Assembly: GCF_014649995.1 (NCBI RefSeq)
Contig: NZ_BMUC01000025.1
Span: 1,822-65,821, forward strand
Length of the DNA: 64,000 nucleotides
Direction: 5' to 3'
Source: Streptomyces griseoflavus
Lineage (GTDB): Bacteria; Actinomycetota; Actinomycetes; Streptomycetales; Streptomycetaceae
In this document: positions 1 to 7,877 of the stretch, piece after piece
Numbering within the stretch: position 1 is the stretch's first letter
Layout of the letters: each line of letters starts with the position of its first letter
Made by a program: the position numbers and the translations under genes
The notes under the pieces: generated by a model
Seen by the model: the letters and a program-made list of their open reading frames with translations, nothing else
Database searches by the model: none
Told to the model about the DNA's origin: nothing

Positions 1-488
1 AGGCCGTCGAGGAGGCCGGCGGCACCTGGACCGCCCACCCCGCCGAGGCCGTCATCGACCGGATGATCGACGAATTCGGCCGCCCCGGCCGCAGCGGCGG
101 CGCCGGCTTCTACGAGTACGACGCGGACGGCCGCCGCATCCGCCTCTGGCCCGGACTGCGCGAGCACTTCACCGACCCGGGGCTGCGCGGATGCGACCTG
201 ACGGAACTCAGGGAACGGATGCTGTTCGTCGAAGCCCTCGACTCCGTGCGCTGCCTGGAGGAGGGCGTCCTGGTCTCCGTGGCGGACGCCAACATCGGCT
301 CGATCCTCGGCATCGGCTTCCCGGCCTGGACCGGCGGCGTCCTGCAGTACATCAACGGCTACGAGGACGGCCTGCCCGGTTTCGTCGCCCGCGCGCGTGA
401 ACTCGCCACCCGGCACGGCGACCGCTTCACCCCGCCCCCGCTGCTGCTCCGCAAGGCCGAGCGCGGCGAGACCTTCACCGACGACTGA
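1..488 (+). CDS. 3-hydroxyacyl-CoA dehydrogenase, C-terminal part (partial)
   Basis: The reading frame is open from the first bases and ends at TGA 486-488, so the 5' part lies outside the window. The visible 160 or so residues match the C-terminal half of FadB/FadJ-type multifunctional beta-oxidation proteins: a GR-x-G-x-GFY-x-Y segment near the front (GRSGGAGFYEY) ends one 3HCDH C-terminal domain, and a second, shorter one follows (ADANIGSILGIGFPAWTGG). These domains form the dimer and substrate cleft of the NAD-dependent enzyme that oxidises 3-hydroxyacyl-CoA. It lies 83 bases upstream of an acyl-CoA ligase on the same strand, consistent with a fatty-acid degradation operon. Whether the missing front carries an enoyl-CoA hydratase domain cannot be seen. 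Confidence 0.85.
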   Translation, partial: AVEEAGGTWTAHPAEAVIDRMIDEFGRPGRSGGAGFYEYDADGRRIRLWPGLREHFTDPGLRGCDLTELRERMLFVEALDSVRCLEEGVLVSVADANIGSILGIGFPAWTGGVLQYINGYEDGLPGFVARARELATRHGDRFTPPPLLLRKAERGETFTDD

Positions 489-571
489 CACACCCGCGCC
501 CGCGCACGCCCCACGCCCCCACGCACTCGCCCCGCCACCCCCCGCTTCGCCCAGCCCGCCAGGAGGCCGTC

Positions 572-2395
572 ATGACACCAGCCCCGCGCACCGACGGGGA
601 ACCAGCGACACCGCCCACGCTGCCGCTGCTCGTGGAACACAACGCCCGCACCCACCCGGACCTGCCCGCCCTGTCCTGGCGCACACCGGACGGCACGGGA
701 TGGACCACGCTCGACTGGGCGGGGGTCGAGGAGCACACCACCCTGCTCGCCGCCGGATACGCGGCCCTGGGCGTCGGCCGCGGCGACCACGTGCTGCTGA
801 TGATGGCCAACCGCTCCGAGCACTGGCTGTCCGACCTCGCCCTGGTCCGCCTCGGCGCCGTGCCCGTCAGCGTCTACGGCACCTCGGCACCCGAGCAGAT
901 CCGCCACATCGCCCGCAACTGCCGTGCCGCCCTGGCCGTCGTGGAGGGCGCCGCACAGGCCGGGGTGTGGGCGCCGCTGCTGGACGACACGGCCACCCCG
1001 CTGGCCCGGCTCGTCGTCGTGAAACCCGGTGAGGAAGGACCCCACCTGCCCTACGCGGCCCTGACCCGCGCACCCGTCCCGGAGTCGTTCGAGAAGTCCC
1101 TGGACACGGCCGGCCCCGACGACCCGCTGACCGTCGTCTACACCTCGGGCACCACCGGCGAACCCAAAGGGGTGGTCCTCACCCACCGGCAGGTGCTCGC
1201 CAACGCCGTCGCGCTGGACGCGGCGGTGGAACTGCCGCCGCACGTCGAGCACATCTGCTACCTGCCGTTCGCCCACATCGCCGAGCGCATGCTGGGCATC
1301 TACCTGCCCTGTCACCGTGCCTCGCACGTCTACCTGTGCGCCGACCCCACCGCCGTCGCCCAGGCGGTGCGCGAGGTGCGGCCCCGGCAGTTCTTCGGCG
1401 TGCCGAGGATCTGGGAGAAACTGGCCGTCGCCGTACGGGCCGGCCTGGACCTGCTGCCCGAGGAGCGGCGGCGGGGCGTGGACGAGGCCATGGAGGTGGC
1501 CCGCGAGCACGTCGGCTACCGGGAGCGGGGGGAGACCCCGCCGGCCGAACTGGAGGCGTCCTACGCCCAGGTGCGGGAGAAGGTGCTCCAGCCGGTGCTG
1601 GCCGCCGGCGGCCTCGACCGGGTGACGTGGACCGCCAGCGCCTCCGCGCCCATGCCGCTCGACGTGGTGCGGTTCTGGTCCGGTCTCGGTGTCGTGATCA
1701 TGGACGCGTGGGGTCTGACCGAGACGACCGGCGTGGCCACCACCAACAGCCCGCGCACCGGTTTCCGGCTCGGTTCGGTCGGCCGGCCCGTCTCCTCCGT
1801 CGAGGTCCGGATCGCCGAGGACGGCGAGATCCTGGTGCGGGGCGACTCCGTCTTCTCCGGATACCTCCAGCCGGACGGCTCCGTGCGGTCGGCGCTGGAC
1901 GAGGACGGCTGGCTCGCCACGGGGGACATCGGCCGGATCGACGACGACGGCTATGTGTGGCTCACCGACCGCAAGAAGGAGATGATCATCACCTCGACCG
2001 GGAAGAACGTCTCCCCGGCGCTGGTCGAGAACACCCTCAAGGAACACCCCCTGATCGGGCAGGCGCTGGTGCACGGCGACAACCGGTCCTACCTGGTCGC
2101 CCTGCTGGTGCTCGACCCGGAGGCCGCGCCCGCCTGGGCGGCCGCCCGGGGCGTCGACGCCGGGAACGGGGACCTGGCCGCCCTGGCCGCCCACCCCGCC
2201 GTGCGCGAGGAGGTCGACCGCGCGGTCGCCGCGGCCAACACCCGGCTCAACCGGACCGAACAGGTCAAGCGCTACCGGCTGCTGGCCCGCGAGTGGGGGC
2301 CGGCGACGGGGGAACTCACCCCCTCCCTGAAGATGCGCCGCCGCGTCATCCGCGACCGGCACGCGACCGAACTGGCGGACCTGTACGCCGACTAG
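572..2395 (+). CDS. Long-chain acyl-CoA synthetase (AMP-forming), FadD15-like
   Basis: 607 residues, the usual size for the long-chain branch of the ANL adenylating superfamily. The phosphate-binding motif YTSGTTGEPKG sits at residues 190-200. The adenine-side motif WGLTET is near 375, and the GD-x-G...DRKKEMIITSTGKNVSP hinge region near 450-480. It should activate a free carboxylic acid to its CoA thioester with ATP. The start is ATG 572, with AGGAGG six bases upstream. It follows the 3-hydroxyacyl-CoA dehydrogenase on the same strand and ends at a strong convergent terminator. Substrate cannot be read from sequence; the nearby rubber oxygenase and aldehyde dehydrogenase make branched isoprenoid acids one possibility. 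Confidence 0.92.
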   Translation: MTPAPRTDGEPATPPTLPLLVEHNARTHPDLPALSWRTPDGTGWTTLDWAGVEEHTTLLAAGYAALGVGRGDHVLLMMANRSEHWLSDLALVRLGAVPVSVYGTSAPEQIRHIARNCRAALAVVEGAAQAGVWAPLLDDTATPLARLVVVKPGEEGPHLPYAALTRAPVPESFEKSLDTAGPDDPLTVVYTSGTTGEPKGVVLTHRQVLANAVALDAAVELPPHVEHICYLPFAHIAERMLGIYLPCHRASHVYLCADPTAVAQAVREVRPRQFFGVPRIWEKLAVAVRAGLDLLPEERRRGVDEAMEVAREHVGYRERGETPPAELEASYAQVREKVLQPVLAAGGLDRVTWTASASAPMPLDVVRFWSGLGVVIMDAWGLTETTGVATTNSPRTGFRLGSVGRPVSSVEVRIAEDGEILVRGDSVFSGYLQPDGSVRSALDEDGWLATGDIGRIDDDGYVWLTDRKKEMIITSTGKNVSPALVENTLKEHPLIGQALVHGDNRSYLVALLVLDPEAAPAWAAARGVDAGNGDLAALAAHPAVREEVDRAVAAANTRLNRTEQVKRYRLLAREWGPATGELTPSLKMRRRVIRDRHATELADLYAD

Positions 2396-2414
2396 GAGGA
2401 CGCGCCCCTCGCGC

Positions 2415-2451
2415 CGACGGCCGGCCCGCGCGTTCCGCGGGCCGGCCGTCG
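2415..2451. terminator. Bidirectional terminator hairpin
   Basis: A perfect 16-bp GC stem (2415-2430 with 2436-2451) closes a 5-base loop. It sits between the convergent acyl-CoA ligase and acyl-CoA dehydrogenase genes, so it can serve both strands. There is no U-tract, as usual in Streptomyces. Confidence 0.85.
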
Positions 2452-2465
2452 CCGTCGTCCCCCCT

Positions 2466-3605
2466 CTACAGTCCGTAGCTCCGGCCGATGATGTCGCGCT
2501 GGATCTCGCTGGTCCCGCCGTAGACGGTGGAGACCACCGCGGCCCGCAGGTGCCGCTCCATCCCGTACTCGGTGGCGTAGCCGTAACCACCCATCATCTG
2601 CATGCACTCCAGGGCGACGCGCTTGGCCGTCTCGGTGGCCTTGAGCTTGGCCATCGACGCCTCCCGGGGGAACAGGCGGTCCGGTTCGGCGTCGCAGTCC
2701 GCCGCCACCTCGCGCACCAGCAGCCGGGTGCACTCGATCTCCGTCGCGAGGTCGGCGACCCGGTGCCGCAGCGCCTGGAAGCTTCCCACGGGCCGCCCGA
2801 ACTGCTCCCGTTCGCCGATGTAGGCGACCGCGTCGTCGAACGCCCTGCGCGCCAGGCCCAGCATGTTGGCGGCCAGGAACAGCCGCTCGTGGTTCAACCC
2901 GGCCATCAACTGCCGCCATCCCGCGTCCACTTCACCCACCACCGCGTCGGCGGGCAGCCGGACGCCGGTGAAGAACACGTCGTTGACCTCCCTGCCGCCC
3001 ATGGTCTCGATGCCGCGGACCTCCACCCCGGCGGTGTCCGCCGGCACGTGGAACATGGTCAGACCCTTGTGCTTGTCGGCGCCCGTACGGGCCACCAGCA
3101 GGATGCTGTCGGCGATGTGGGCGTTGGAGATCCAGGTCTTCTGGCCGTCGACCAGCCAGCCGCCGTCCGGCAGCCGCTCGGCGCGGCAGCGCAACGCGCC
3201 CACGTCGGATCCGGCGCCGGGTTCCGACATGGCGATGGCGAGCACGCTGCCGCGCGCCACACCGCCGAGCACCTCCCGCCGCTGCCGTTCGGAACCGAAC
3301 CCCTCGTACGCCTTGGCGGTGATGACCGTGGTGACGAAGCCGCCCGCGGGGACCATCCCGTAGGAGGTCTCCTCCAGGAACACGCACGCGTCGCCCAGGC
3401 CGCCGCCCGCGCCGCCGTACTCCTCCGGCAGGCACACCCCGAGCCAGCCGAGTTCGGCGAGCATGCCGTAGACCTTCGGGTTGTGCGGCTCCCGGCCGTC
3501 CTGGGTCAGCGCGGCGCGCTGCTCCCGGGTCCCGCACTCACGCCGGGCGAAGTCCCGGACGGCGGCGGCGAAGTCCGACTGTTCCGCGGTGAGACGACTT
3601 CCCAT
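2466..3605 (-). CDS. Acyl-CoA dehydrogenase
   Basis: 379 residues, normal for the family. The flavin and substrate motifs are in order: SEPGAGSDVG near residue 130, WISNAH shortly after, EREQFGRPVGSFQALRHR near 240, and the C-terminal MMGGYGYATEYGMER and VYGGTSEIQRD. The residue corresponding to the medium-chain enzyme's catalytic Glu (YEGT) is Gly here. NHERLFLAA in the preceding helix could supply the base, as in isovaleryl- and long-chain-type enzymes. It introduces the alpha,beta double bond of acyl-CoAs. The start is ATG 3605, with a CGGAGG Shine-Dalgarno upstream on the minus strand. The gene is divergent from a TetR gene that probably controls it. Confidence 0.93.
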   Translation of the reverse strand: MGSRLTAEQSDFAAAVRDFARRECGTREQRAALTQDGREPHNPKVYGMLAELGWLGVCLPEEYGGAGGGLGDACVFLEETSYGMVPAGGFVTTVITAKAYEGFGSERQRREVLGGVARGSVLAIAMSEPGAGSDVGALRCRAERLPDGGWLVDGQKTWISNAHIADSILLVARTGADKHKGLTMFHVPADTAGVEVRGIETMGGREVNDVFFTGVRLPADAVVGEVDAGWRQLMAGLNHERLFLAANMLGLARRAFDDAVAYIGEREQFGRPVGSFQALRHRVADLATEIECTRLLVREVAADCDAEPDRLFPREASMAKLKATETAKRVALECMQMMGGYGYATEYGMERHLRAAVVSTVYGGTSEIQRDIIGRSYGL

Positions 3606-3680
3606 GGTGCCTCCGAACACGAGGGGATACATGTGTATGGATAATGTTTCACTGTTTCTCGCTGGAGGTGGGCCGGTACC
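3606..3680. promoter_or_regulatory. Divergent promoter/operator between acyl-CoA dehydrogenase and TetR
   Basis: This 75-base AT-richer gap holds an inverted repeat ATACA-TG-TGTAT at 3627-3638. A direct repeat TGTTTCAC/TGTTTC follows at 3645-3658, and GATAAT at 3640-3645 could be a -10 for the plus-strand gene. A TetR dimer bound here would control both directions. The 8-mer TGTTTCAC recurs near 6918, in the promoter of the second MpaB gene. Assignment is by position and symmetry only. Confidence 0.5.
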
Positions 3681-4319
3681 GTGAAAGACACCATGAAGAC
3701 TTCTGGAGACGAATCCCCGCTCGCCCGTGCCCTCGCCCGGCCGGAGACGGAGGAACGGCTGGCGCGGCAGATTCTCGACGCCGCCCTGGAGCAGTTCACG
3801 ATCTTCGGCCTGCGCCGCTCGTCGGTGGACGACGTCGCCAGACGGGCCGGGGTGTCGCGGGTGACGGTGTACCGGCGCTTCCAGAACAAGGACGGACTGG
3901 TCGAGGCGTGTCTGCTGCGCGAGGTCAGCCGCTTCTTCCGTGAACTGGACGACGCGGTCGCCCCGTTGCCCGCCATGCGGGACAGGGTTGTCGAGGGCTT
4001 CGTGGTCGCCCTGCGCCACACCAGGGCCCATCCCCTCTTCGGGGGCCTGCTGCGGCTGGAGCCCGAGGTGGTCCTGCCGTACCTGACGGTCGGCGGCGGC
4101 CCCGCCCTCACCGTCACCACCGACTATCTGACGTCCCACCTGCGGCGGGCCCAGCACAGCGAGGGCCGCCCGGACGCCGACCCGCGGCCGGTGGCGGAAC
4201 TGATGGTGCGGGTCGCCGTCTCCTTCCTCCTCAACCCGGCCGGCTGCATCGAGCTGGACGACGAGGAGCAGTCCCGGGCCTTCGCCCGTCGCTACCTCGC
4301 CCCGCTGCTCGACGCCTGA
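3681..4319 (+). CDS. TetR/AcrR family transcriptional regulator
   Basis: 212 residues. The N-terminal TetR domain shows ARQILDAALEQFTIFGLRRSS followed by the HTH (VDDVARRAGVSRVTVYRRF) at about residues 45-75. The C-terminal ligand domain is not recognisable as a particular type. The start is GTG 3681, because GGAGG at 3664-3668 is well placed for it; ATG 3693 would be too far. It is divergent from the acyl-CoA dehydrogenase and convergent with the aldehyde dehydrogenase, so acyl-CoA or aldehyde metabolism is the likely target. It probably represses itself through 3606-3680. Confidence 0.9.
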   Translation: MKDTMKTSGDESPLARALARPETEERLARQILDAALEQFTIFGLRRSSVDDVARRAGVSRVTVYRRFQNKDGLVEACLLREVSRFFRELDDAVAPLPAMRDRVVEGFVVALRHTRAHPLFGGLLRLEPEVVLPYLTVGGGPALTVTTDYLTSHLRRAQHSEGRPDADPRPVAELMVRVAVSFLLNPAGCIELDDEEQSRAFARRYLAPLLDA

Positions 4320-4320
4320 C

Positions 4321-4369
4321 CGGTGCCCGCGGGCCCGCACCGTGTCGCGCGGACCCGCCCGGCGGGTCC
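4321..4369. terminator. Convergent terminator hairpins
   Basis: Two stems lie between converging genes. CGGTGC/GCACCG pairs 4321-4326 with 4337-4342. GGACCCG/CGGGTCC pairs 4351-4357 with 4363-4369 around a 5-base loop. Confidence 0.6.
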
Positions 4370-5866
4370 TCAGCGCCGGGTGTGCAGCCATCGCATGAGC
4401 GCCACCGCGCGGGCCTTCGCCGCGGGCGGGGTGGTGAACGACGTCAGGTCGACCGGTGGAGCGAACCGCCGGACCGTGACCGACTGGGGCGCGGTGAACG
4501 CCCGCAGCCCCTCCGCACCGTGGACACGGCCGAACCCGGAATCGCCCGATCCGCCGAACGGCAGGGCCGGTACGGCGGCGAAGCCCAGCACCGCGTTGAC
4601 CGACACCGCGCCCGCCCGCAGCCGGGCCGCGATCGCCGCGCCGGTGCGGCGGCTGCCGCAGAACACCGCCGCGCCCAGCGCGTAACGGGAGGCGTTGGCG
4701 CGGCGCACCGCCTCGTCGACGTCCGCCACGGCGTTGATCGCCACGGTCGGACCGAAGGTCTCCTCGGTCATCGCGGGGGAGTCCTCCGGTACGTCGACCA
4801 GGACCACCGGCGCGACGAACGGCCCGTCCGGCGTCTCCACCGGGCCCAGTGGCGCCCCGGCTCCGGCCGCCACGGCGGCATCGACGTGCCGGCGCACCAC
4901 CTCGTCCTGACCCGGCATCGTCATCGGGCCGTACGCCGCGTCCGGACCGCTCCCCGGCCGCAGCGCACGGGCCCGCTCCACCACCCGGCCGACCAGTTCC
5001 GCGTGCACCGTACGGACCGCGTAGACCCGCTCCACACCCGCGCACGTCTGGCCCGCGTTGCCCAGGGCGCCCCACACGATCGCGTCGGCGGCGGCGTCCA
5101 GGTCCGCGTCCGCGGTGACGAGGACGGCGTCCTTGCCACCGCACTCGGCGAGGAACGGGGTGAGCGAGCGGGCGCACTCCTCCATCACCTTGCGCGCGGT
5201 CCCCGGCGAACCGGTGAAGGCGAGCTTGTCGACCCCGGACGCGGCCAGCGCGGCGCCCGTCTCCGCCGCACCGGTGACCACGGTGAACAGGCCCGCGAAG
5301 TCGGGCACCGCCCGGTCGAAGAGGGCGGCGAGCAGCACCCCGGTGCCCGGGGCGTACTCGGACGGCTTGAACACCACCGCGTTGCCGGCCGCCAGGGCGT
5401 ATCCGATGGAGCCCATCGGCGTGTAGACCGGGTAGTTCCACGGGCCGATCACCCCGACCACGCCGAGCGGCCGGTGGACCACCGACGCCGCCTGGTTCGC
5501 CGCGGGCAGCCCGGTGCGCACCCGTCGCCGGCGCAGGACCCGCCCGGCGTTGCGCGCCGCCCACGCCAAGTGCTCCAGGGTCAGCAGCAGTTCCAGCTCG
5601 GCGTCCCGCAGGGGCTTGCCGGTCTCCGCCGAGACGGACCGGGCCACCTCGTCGAGCTCCTCCGCCAACGTCCGCTTCCAGGCGAGCAGATGGGCGCGCC
5701 GGCGAGCGGCCGGAAGCGCCGCCCAGCGCGCCCCGGCCGCTCGTCCCCGGTCGACCGCCGCCGCGACGTCCCGCGGTCCGTGCACCGGATGGGCGGCGAT
5801 CGTGGCTCCGGTGGCCGGTTCCCGGGTCGTGAACGTCGCCGTCGGCGAGTGGGTGGTGTCGGTCAT
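4370..5866 (-). CDS. NAD(P)-dependent aldehyde dehydrogenase
   Basis: 498 residues with all the hallmarks of the aldehyde dehydrogenase superfamily. The cofactor/oxyanion motif IGPWNYPVYTP is near residue 145. AECGGKDAVLV follows near 240 with the general-base Glu, and the catalytic Cys is in GNAGQTCAGVERV near 275. EETFGPTVAI is near 375. It oxidises an aldehyde to its acid. ATG 5866 overlaps the TGA of the upstream MpaB-type oxygenase by ATGA, so the two are translationally coupled. An oxygenase that makes aldehydes feeding a dehydrogenase is a sensible pair, for example in oligoisoprenoid breakdown. Substrate is inferred, not shown. Confidence 0.92.
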   Translation of the reverse strand: MTDTTHSPTATFTTREPATGATIAAHPVHGPRDVAAAVDRGRAAGARWAALPAARRRAHLLAWKRTLAEELDEVARSVSAETGKPLRDAELELLLTLEHLAWAARNAGRVLRRRRVRTGLPAANQAASVVHRPLGVVGVIGPWNYPVYTPMGSIGYALAAGNAVVFKPSEYAPGTGVLLAALFDRAVPDFAGLFTVVTGAAETGAALAASGVDKLAFTGSPGTARKVMEECARSLTPFLAECGGKDAVLVTADADLDAAADAIVWGALGNAGQTCAGVERVYAVRTVHAELVGRVVERARALRPGSGPDAAYGPMTMPGQDEVVRRHVDAAVAAGAGAPLGPVETPDGPFVAPVVLVDVPEDSPAMTEETFGPTVAINAVADVDEAVRRANASRYALGAAVFCGSRRTGAAIAARLRAGAVSVNAVLGFAAVPALPFGGSGDSGFGRVHGAEGLRAFTAPQSVTVRRFAPPVDLTSFTTPPAAKARAVALMRWLHTRR

Positions 5867-6756
5867 CGTTTCTCCAGCGGTGAGGTCTCGTCGGCGAGCG
5901 GTTCGGCCGGCCTGCCGTGCGCCCAGTGCGGGCCCAGGTCGTCCAAGGTCCAGCCGAACGGATAGCTGCGGGGCCGGTGCCGGTACCCCCACCACGCGGG
6001 CCGGGCCGGCATGAGGCGCACCAGGGCGGCCCGGGCGCGCAGCACACGGTGGGCGGCGGCGCGCAGCGGACGGGGCTGCGGGTCGAACCCGAGGGCCGCG
6101 AGCAGCGGTTCGTCGAGCACGGCCAGCGTGAACCGCACGGCGAGCGGACGCAGCGGCCGCGGATACCAGGCGGCCATGACCCGCAACGTGGCCGCCGCCA
6201 CCCGGCGGTTGGCGGGATCGTGGGCGTACATCTCCTTCTCGTAGGAGTCCAGGAGCCGTTCGAAGCCGGCGTAGTCGGCCGGCATGCCGGTGATGCCCAT
6301 CATCGTGCCCATCCGCCGCCCCACCAGGGCGAGGCTCTCGGTCTCCTGCCAGGACAGGGGGCGCCAGCCGTAGCGGTCGATCCACCGCTTCGGCCCGACC
6401 ACCGTGGTGGCCAGCACGTACAGGTAGTCCTCGTTCGGTATGCGGTAGCGGCCGTGGATCCGGTTGAGGTGCCGGGCGGTGGCCCGCCCGCGCGGCGAGT
6501 CCATGCCGTCGCGGATCATCTCGTGGGCGAACAGGATGGTGTCGTCGTACCGCTTCTGCCCGGCGCGCTCGAACTCCTGGGTGCGGTCGAGCAGCCGGGA
6601 GATGCGGGGGACGCCGAAGTCGCGCAGGAACGCGGCGGAGACGCCCTGGAGGTAGTCCCAGGGGAACTCGTACCGGGTGAGCAGCGCGAAGATCTCCTCG
6701 TGATCCTGTTGCGGGTCCATGGTCCGGATCCGGCGGAGCCGGGTGTAGCGGCCCAT
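5863..6756 (-). CDS. MpaB-family (DUF2236) oxygenase
   Basis: 297 residues, related to the ER-bound oxygenase MpaB/rubber-oxygenase catalytic domain family (DUF2236). Recognisable parts are the RHLNRIHGRYRIPNEDYLYV stretch near residue 100, the following WIDRYGWRPLSWQETE, and a helical C-terminal half. Family members are b-type haem oxygenases or hydroxylases, mostly of unknown substrate. The start at ATG 6756 has AGGAGG eight bases upstream; the frame stays open far beyond it, but without another good ribosome site. It overlaps the aldehyde dehydrogenase gene by 4 bases. A second DUF2236 gene is divergent, and the family member Lcp lies 10 kb away. Confidence 0.8.
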   Translation of the reverse strand: MGRYTRLRRIRTMDPQQDHEEIFALLTRYEFPWDYLQGVSAAFLRDFGVPRISRLLDRTQEFERAGQKRYDDTILFAHEMIRDGMDSPRGRATARHLNRIHGRYRIPNEDYLYVLATTVVGPKRWIDRYGWRPLSWQETESLALVGRRMGTMMGITGMPADYAGFERLLDSYEKEMYAHDPANRRVAAATLRVMAAWYPRPLRPLAVRFTLAVLDEPLLAALGFDPQPRPLRAAAHRVLRARAALVRLMPARPAWWGYRHRPRSYPFGWTLDDLGPHWAHGRPAEPLADETSPLEKR

Positions 6757-6906
6757 CGGTAGTGCCTCCTCATCGGTACGGGGGTGCGCCGGCGGAGGTC
6801 CTGGCGGCGGACGGCGGGGCCGGCTTGGCGTCGCCGCCCCGGCCGACGGACGATGGGAGGGGAGGCACGCCGTTCCCCGCTGTCGTCGAGAGTCGAAGAT
6901 ACAAAA

Positions 6907-6939
6907 ACTATTGACTTGTTTCACGGAGGCGTCAATAGT
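6907..6939. promoter_or_regulatory. Symmetric divergent promoter with 9-bp inverted repeat
   Basis: A perfect inverted repeat ACTATTGAC (6907-6915) / GTCAATAGT (6931-6939) has a 15-base spacer. Each arm contains TTGAC and, on the other strand, AATAGT. Each strand therefore shows a -35 (TTGACT or TTGACG), 17 bases, then a -10 AATAGT. The two overlapping promoters would face the two divergent DUF2236 genes (5863-6756 minus and 6968-7849 plus). A regulator on the repeat would switch both. Confidence 0.6.
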
Positions 6940-6967
6940 CCGGACACGACGGAGAAACGGAGGCCCC

Positions 6968-7849
6968 ATGACCCGCACACCGCACCCCTCCGACGCTCCG
7001 GCACCCGGTCCGGACACCGACCGCGACGAACCCGTCCCGTTCGCGCCGGGCGCCATCCTCTGGGACATCGCCGGTGACGTCCGGCTGCTCCTCTCCCTGC
7101 CCACCGCGCTCGTCCTCCAGGTCGCCCACCCGGCGGTAGGAGCCGGCGTGGACGAGCACTCCGTCTTCCGCACCGACCCCTGGGGCCGGGCCGCGCGCTC
7201 GCTGGACTCACTCCAACTCTGGGTCTACGGAGGCGAACAGGCGCTGGAGGAGGGCCGCAGGCTCCGCAGACTGCACCGGACCATCAGCGGCACCGACACC
7301 CGGGGGCGCGCCTACCACGCGCTGACCCCCGCCTACTACGCCTGGGTGCACGCCACCGCCTACCCCGTCTTCCTGCGGGCGGCCCAGTACTTCTCCCGCC
7401 CGTTCGACGAGACCGGCGAACGCCGCCTCTACGGCGAACTCCTCGACCTCGGACGCATCCTCGGCATCAAGCGGCGCGACATGCCGGCGACCCCGGAGGA
7501 GTTCTGGCCGTACTTCGACACGATGATCCGGGACGAACTGGAACGGACGGCCGTCGTCGGTGAACTGCTCGACCCGCGCAGGCCCGTCCCGCCGCCGGCC
7601 GGCGCGGGGCCGCTGCTGCGCCGCGGCTGGCCGGTGATCCGCCCGCCGCTGGGCCGGCTGCACGTCTTCGTCACGACCGGACTGCTGCCACCCGCCGCCC
7701 GGGACCGCCTGGGCCTGACGTGGACGGCACGCGACGAACGCAGACTGCGCCGCTTCGGCGCCGTGGTCCGCACGGTGGTCCCGATGCTGCCCGAACGTCT
7801 GCGCTACCTCCCCAGGGCCCGCGCGGCCCGCCGCGCGGCCCGCGCGTGA
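6968..7849 (+). CDS. MpaB-family (DUF2236) oxygenase
   Basis: 293 residues with the classic DUF2236 front: LVLQVAHPAVGAGVDEHS near residues 45-60, FRTDPWGRAARSL just after, then the RRLHRTISGTDTRGRAYHAL and YYAWVHATAYPVFL helices around 100-130. Conserved His and Arg residues in these segments bind b-type haem in characterised relatives. The start is ATG 6968 with CGGAGG seven bases upstream. The gene is divergent from another DUF2236 gene across a symmetric promoter. It is much closer to the common bacterial DUF2236 pattern than that partner, so they are not simple duplicates. The substrate is unknown. Confidence 0.85.
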   Translation: MTRTPHPSDAPAPGPDTDRDEPVPFAPGAILWDIAGDVRLLLSLPTALVLQVAHPAVGAGVDEHSVFRTDPWGRAARSLDSLQLWVYGGEQALEEGRRLRRLHRTISGTDTRGRAYHALTPAYYAWVHATAYPVFLRAAQYFSRPFDETGERRLYGELLDLGRILGIKRRDMPATPEEFWPYFDTMIRDELERTAVVGELLDPRRPVPPPAGAGPLLRRGWPVIRPPLGRLHVFVTTGLLPPAARDRLGLTWTARDERRLRRFGAVVRTVVPMLPERLRYLPRARAARRAARA

Positions 7850-7864
7850 CCCCGGAGTCCGGGG
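7850..7864. terminator. Short terminator hairpin
   Basis: CCCCGG/CCGGGG closes a 3-base loop directly after the stop of the plus-strand DUF2236 gene and before the end of the minus-strand gene. It is a weak candidate. Confidence 0.35.
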
Positions 7865-7877
7865 CCGGGCCCCGCCA

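Noticed and set aside
2466-6047. One 1193-codon minus-strand frame spanning several genes
   Set aside because: Only its 3' third encodes acyl-CoA dehydrogenase, with its own ribosome site at ATG 3605. The rest runs antisense to TetR and out of frame through the aldehyde dehydrogenase gene.
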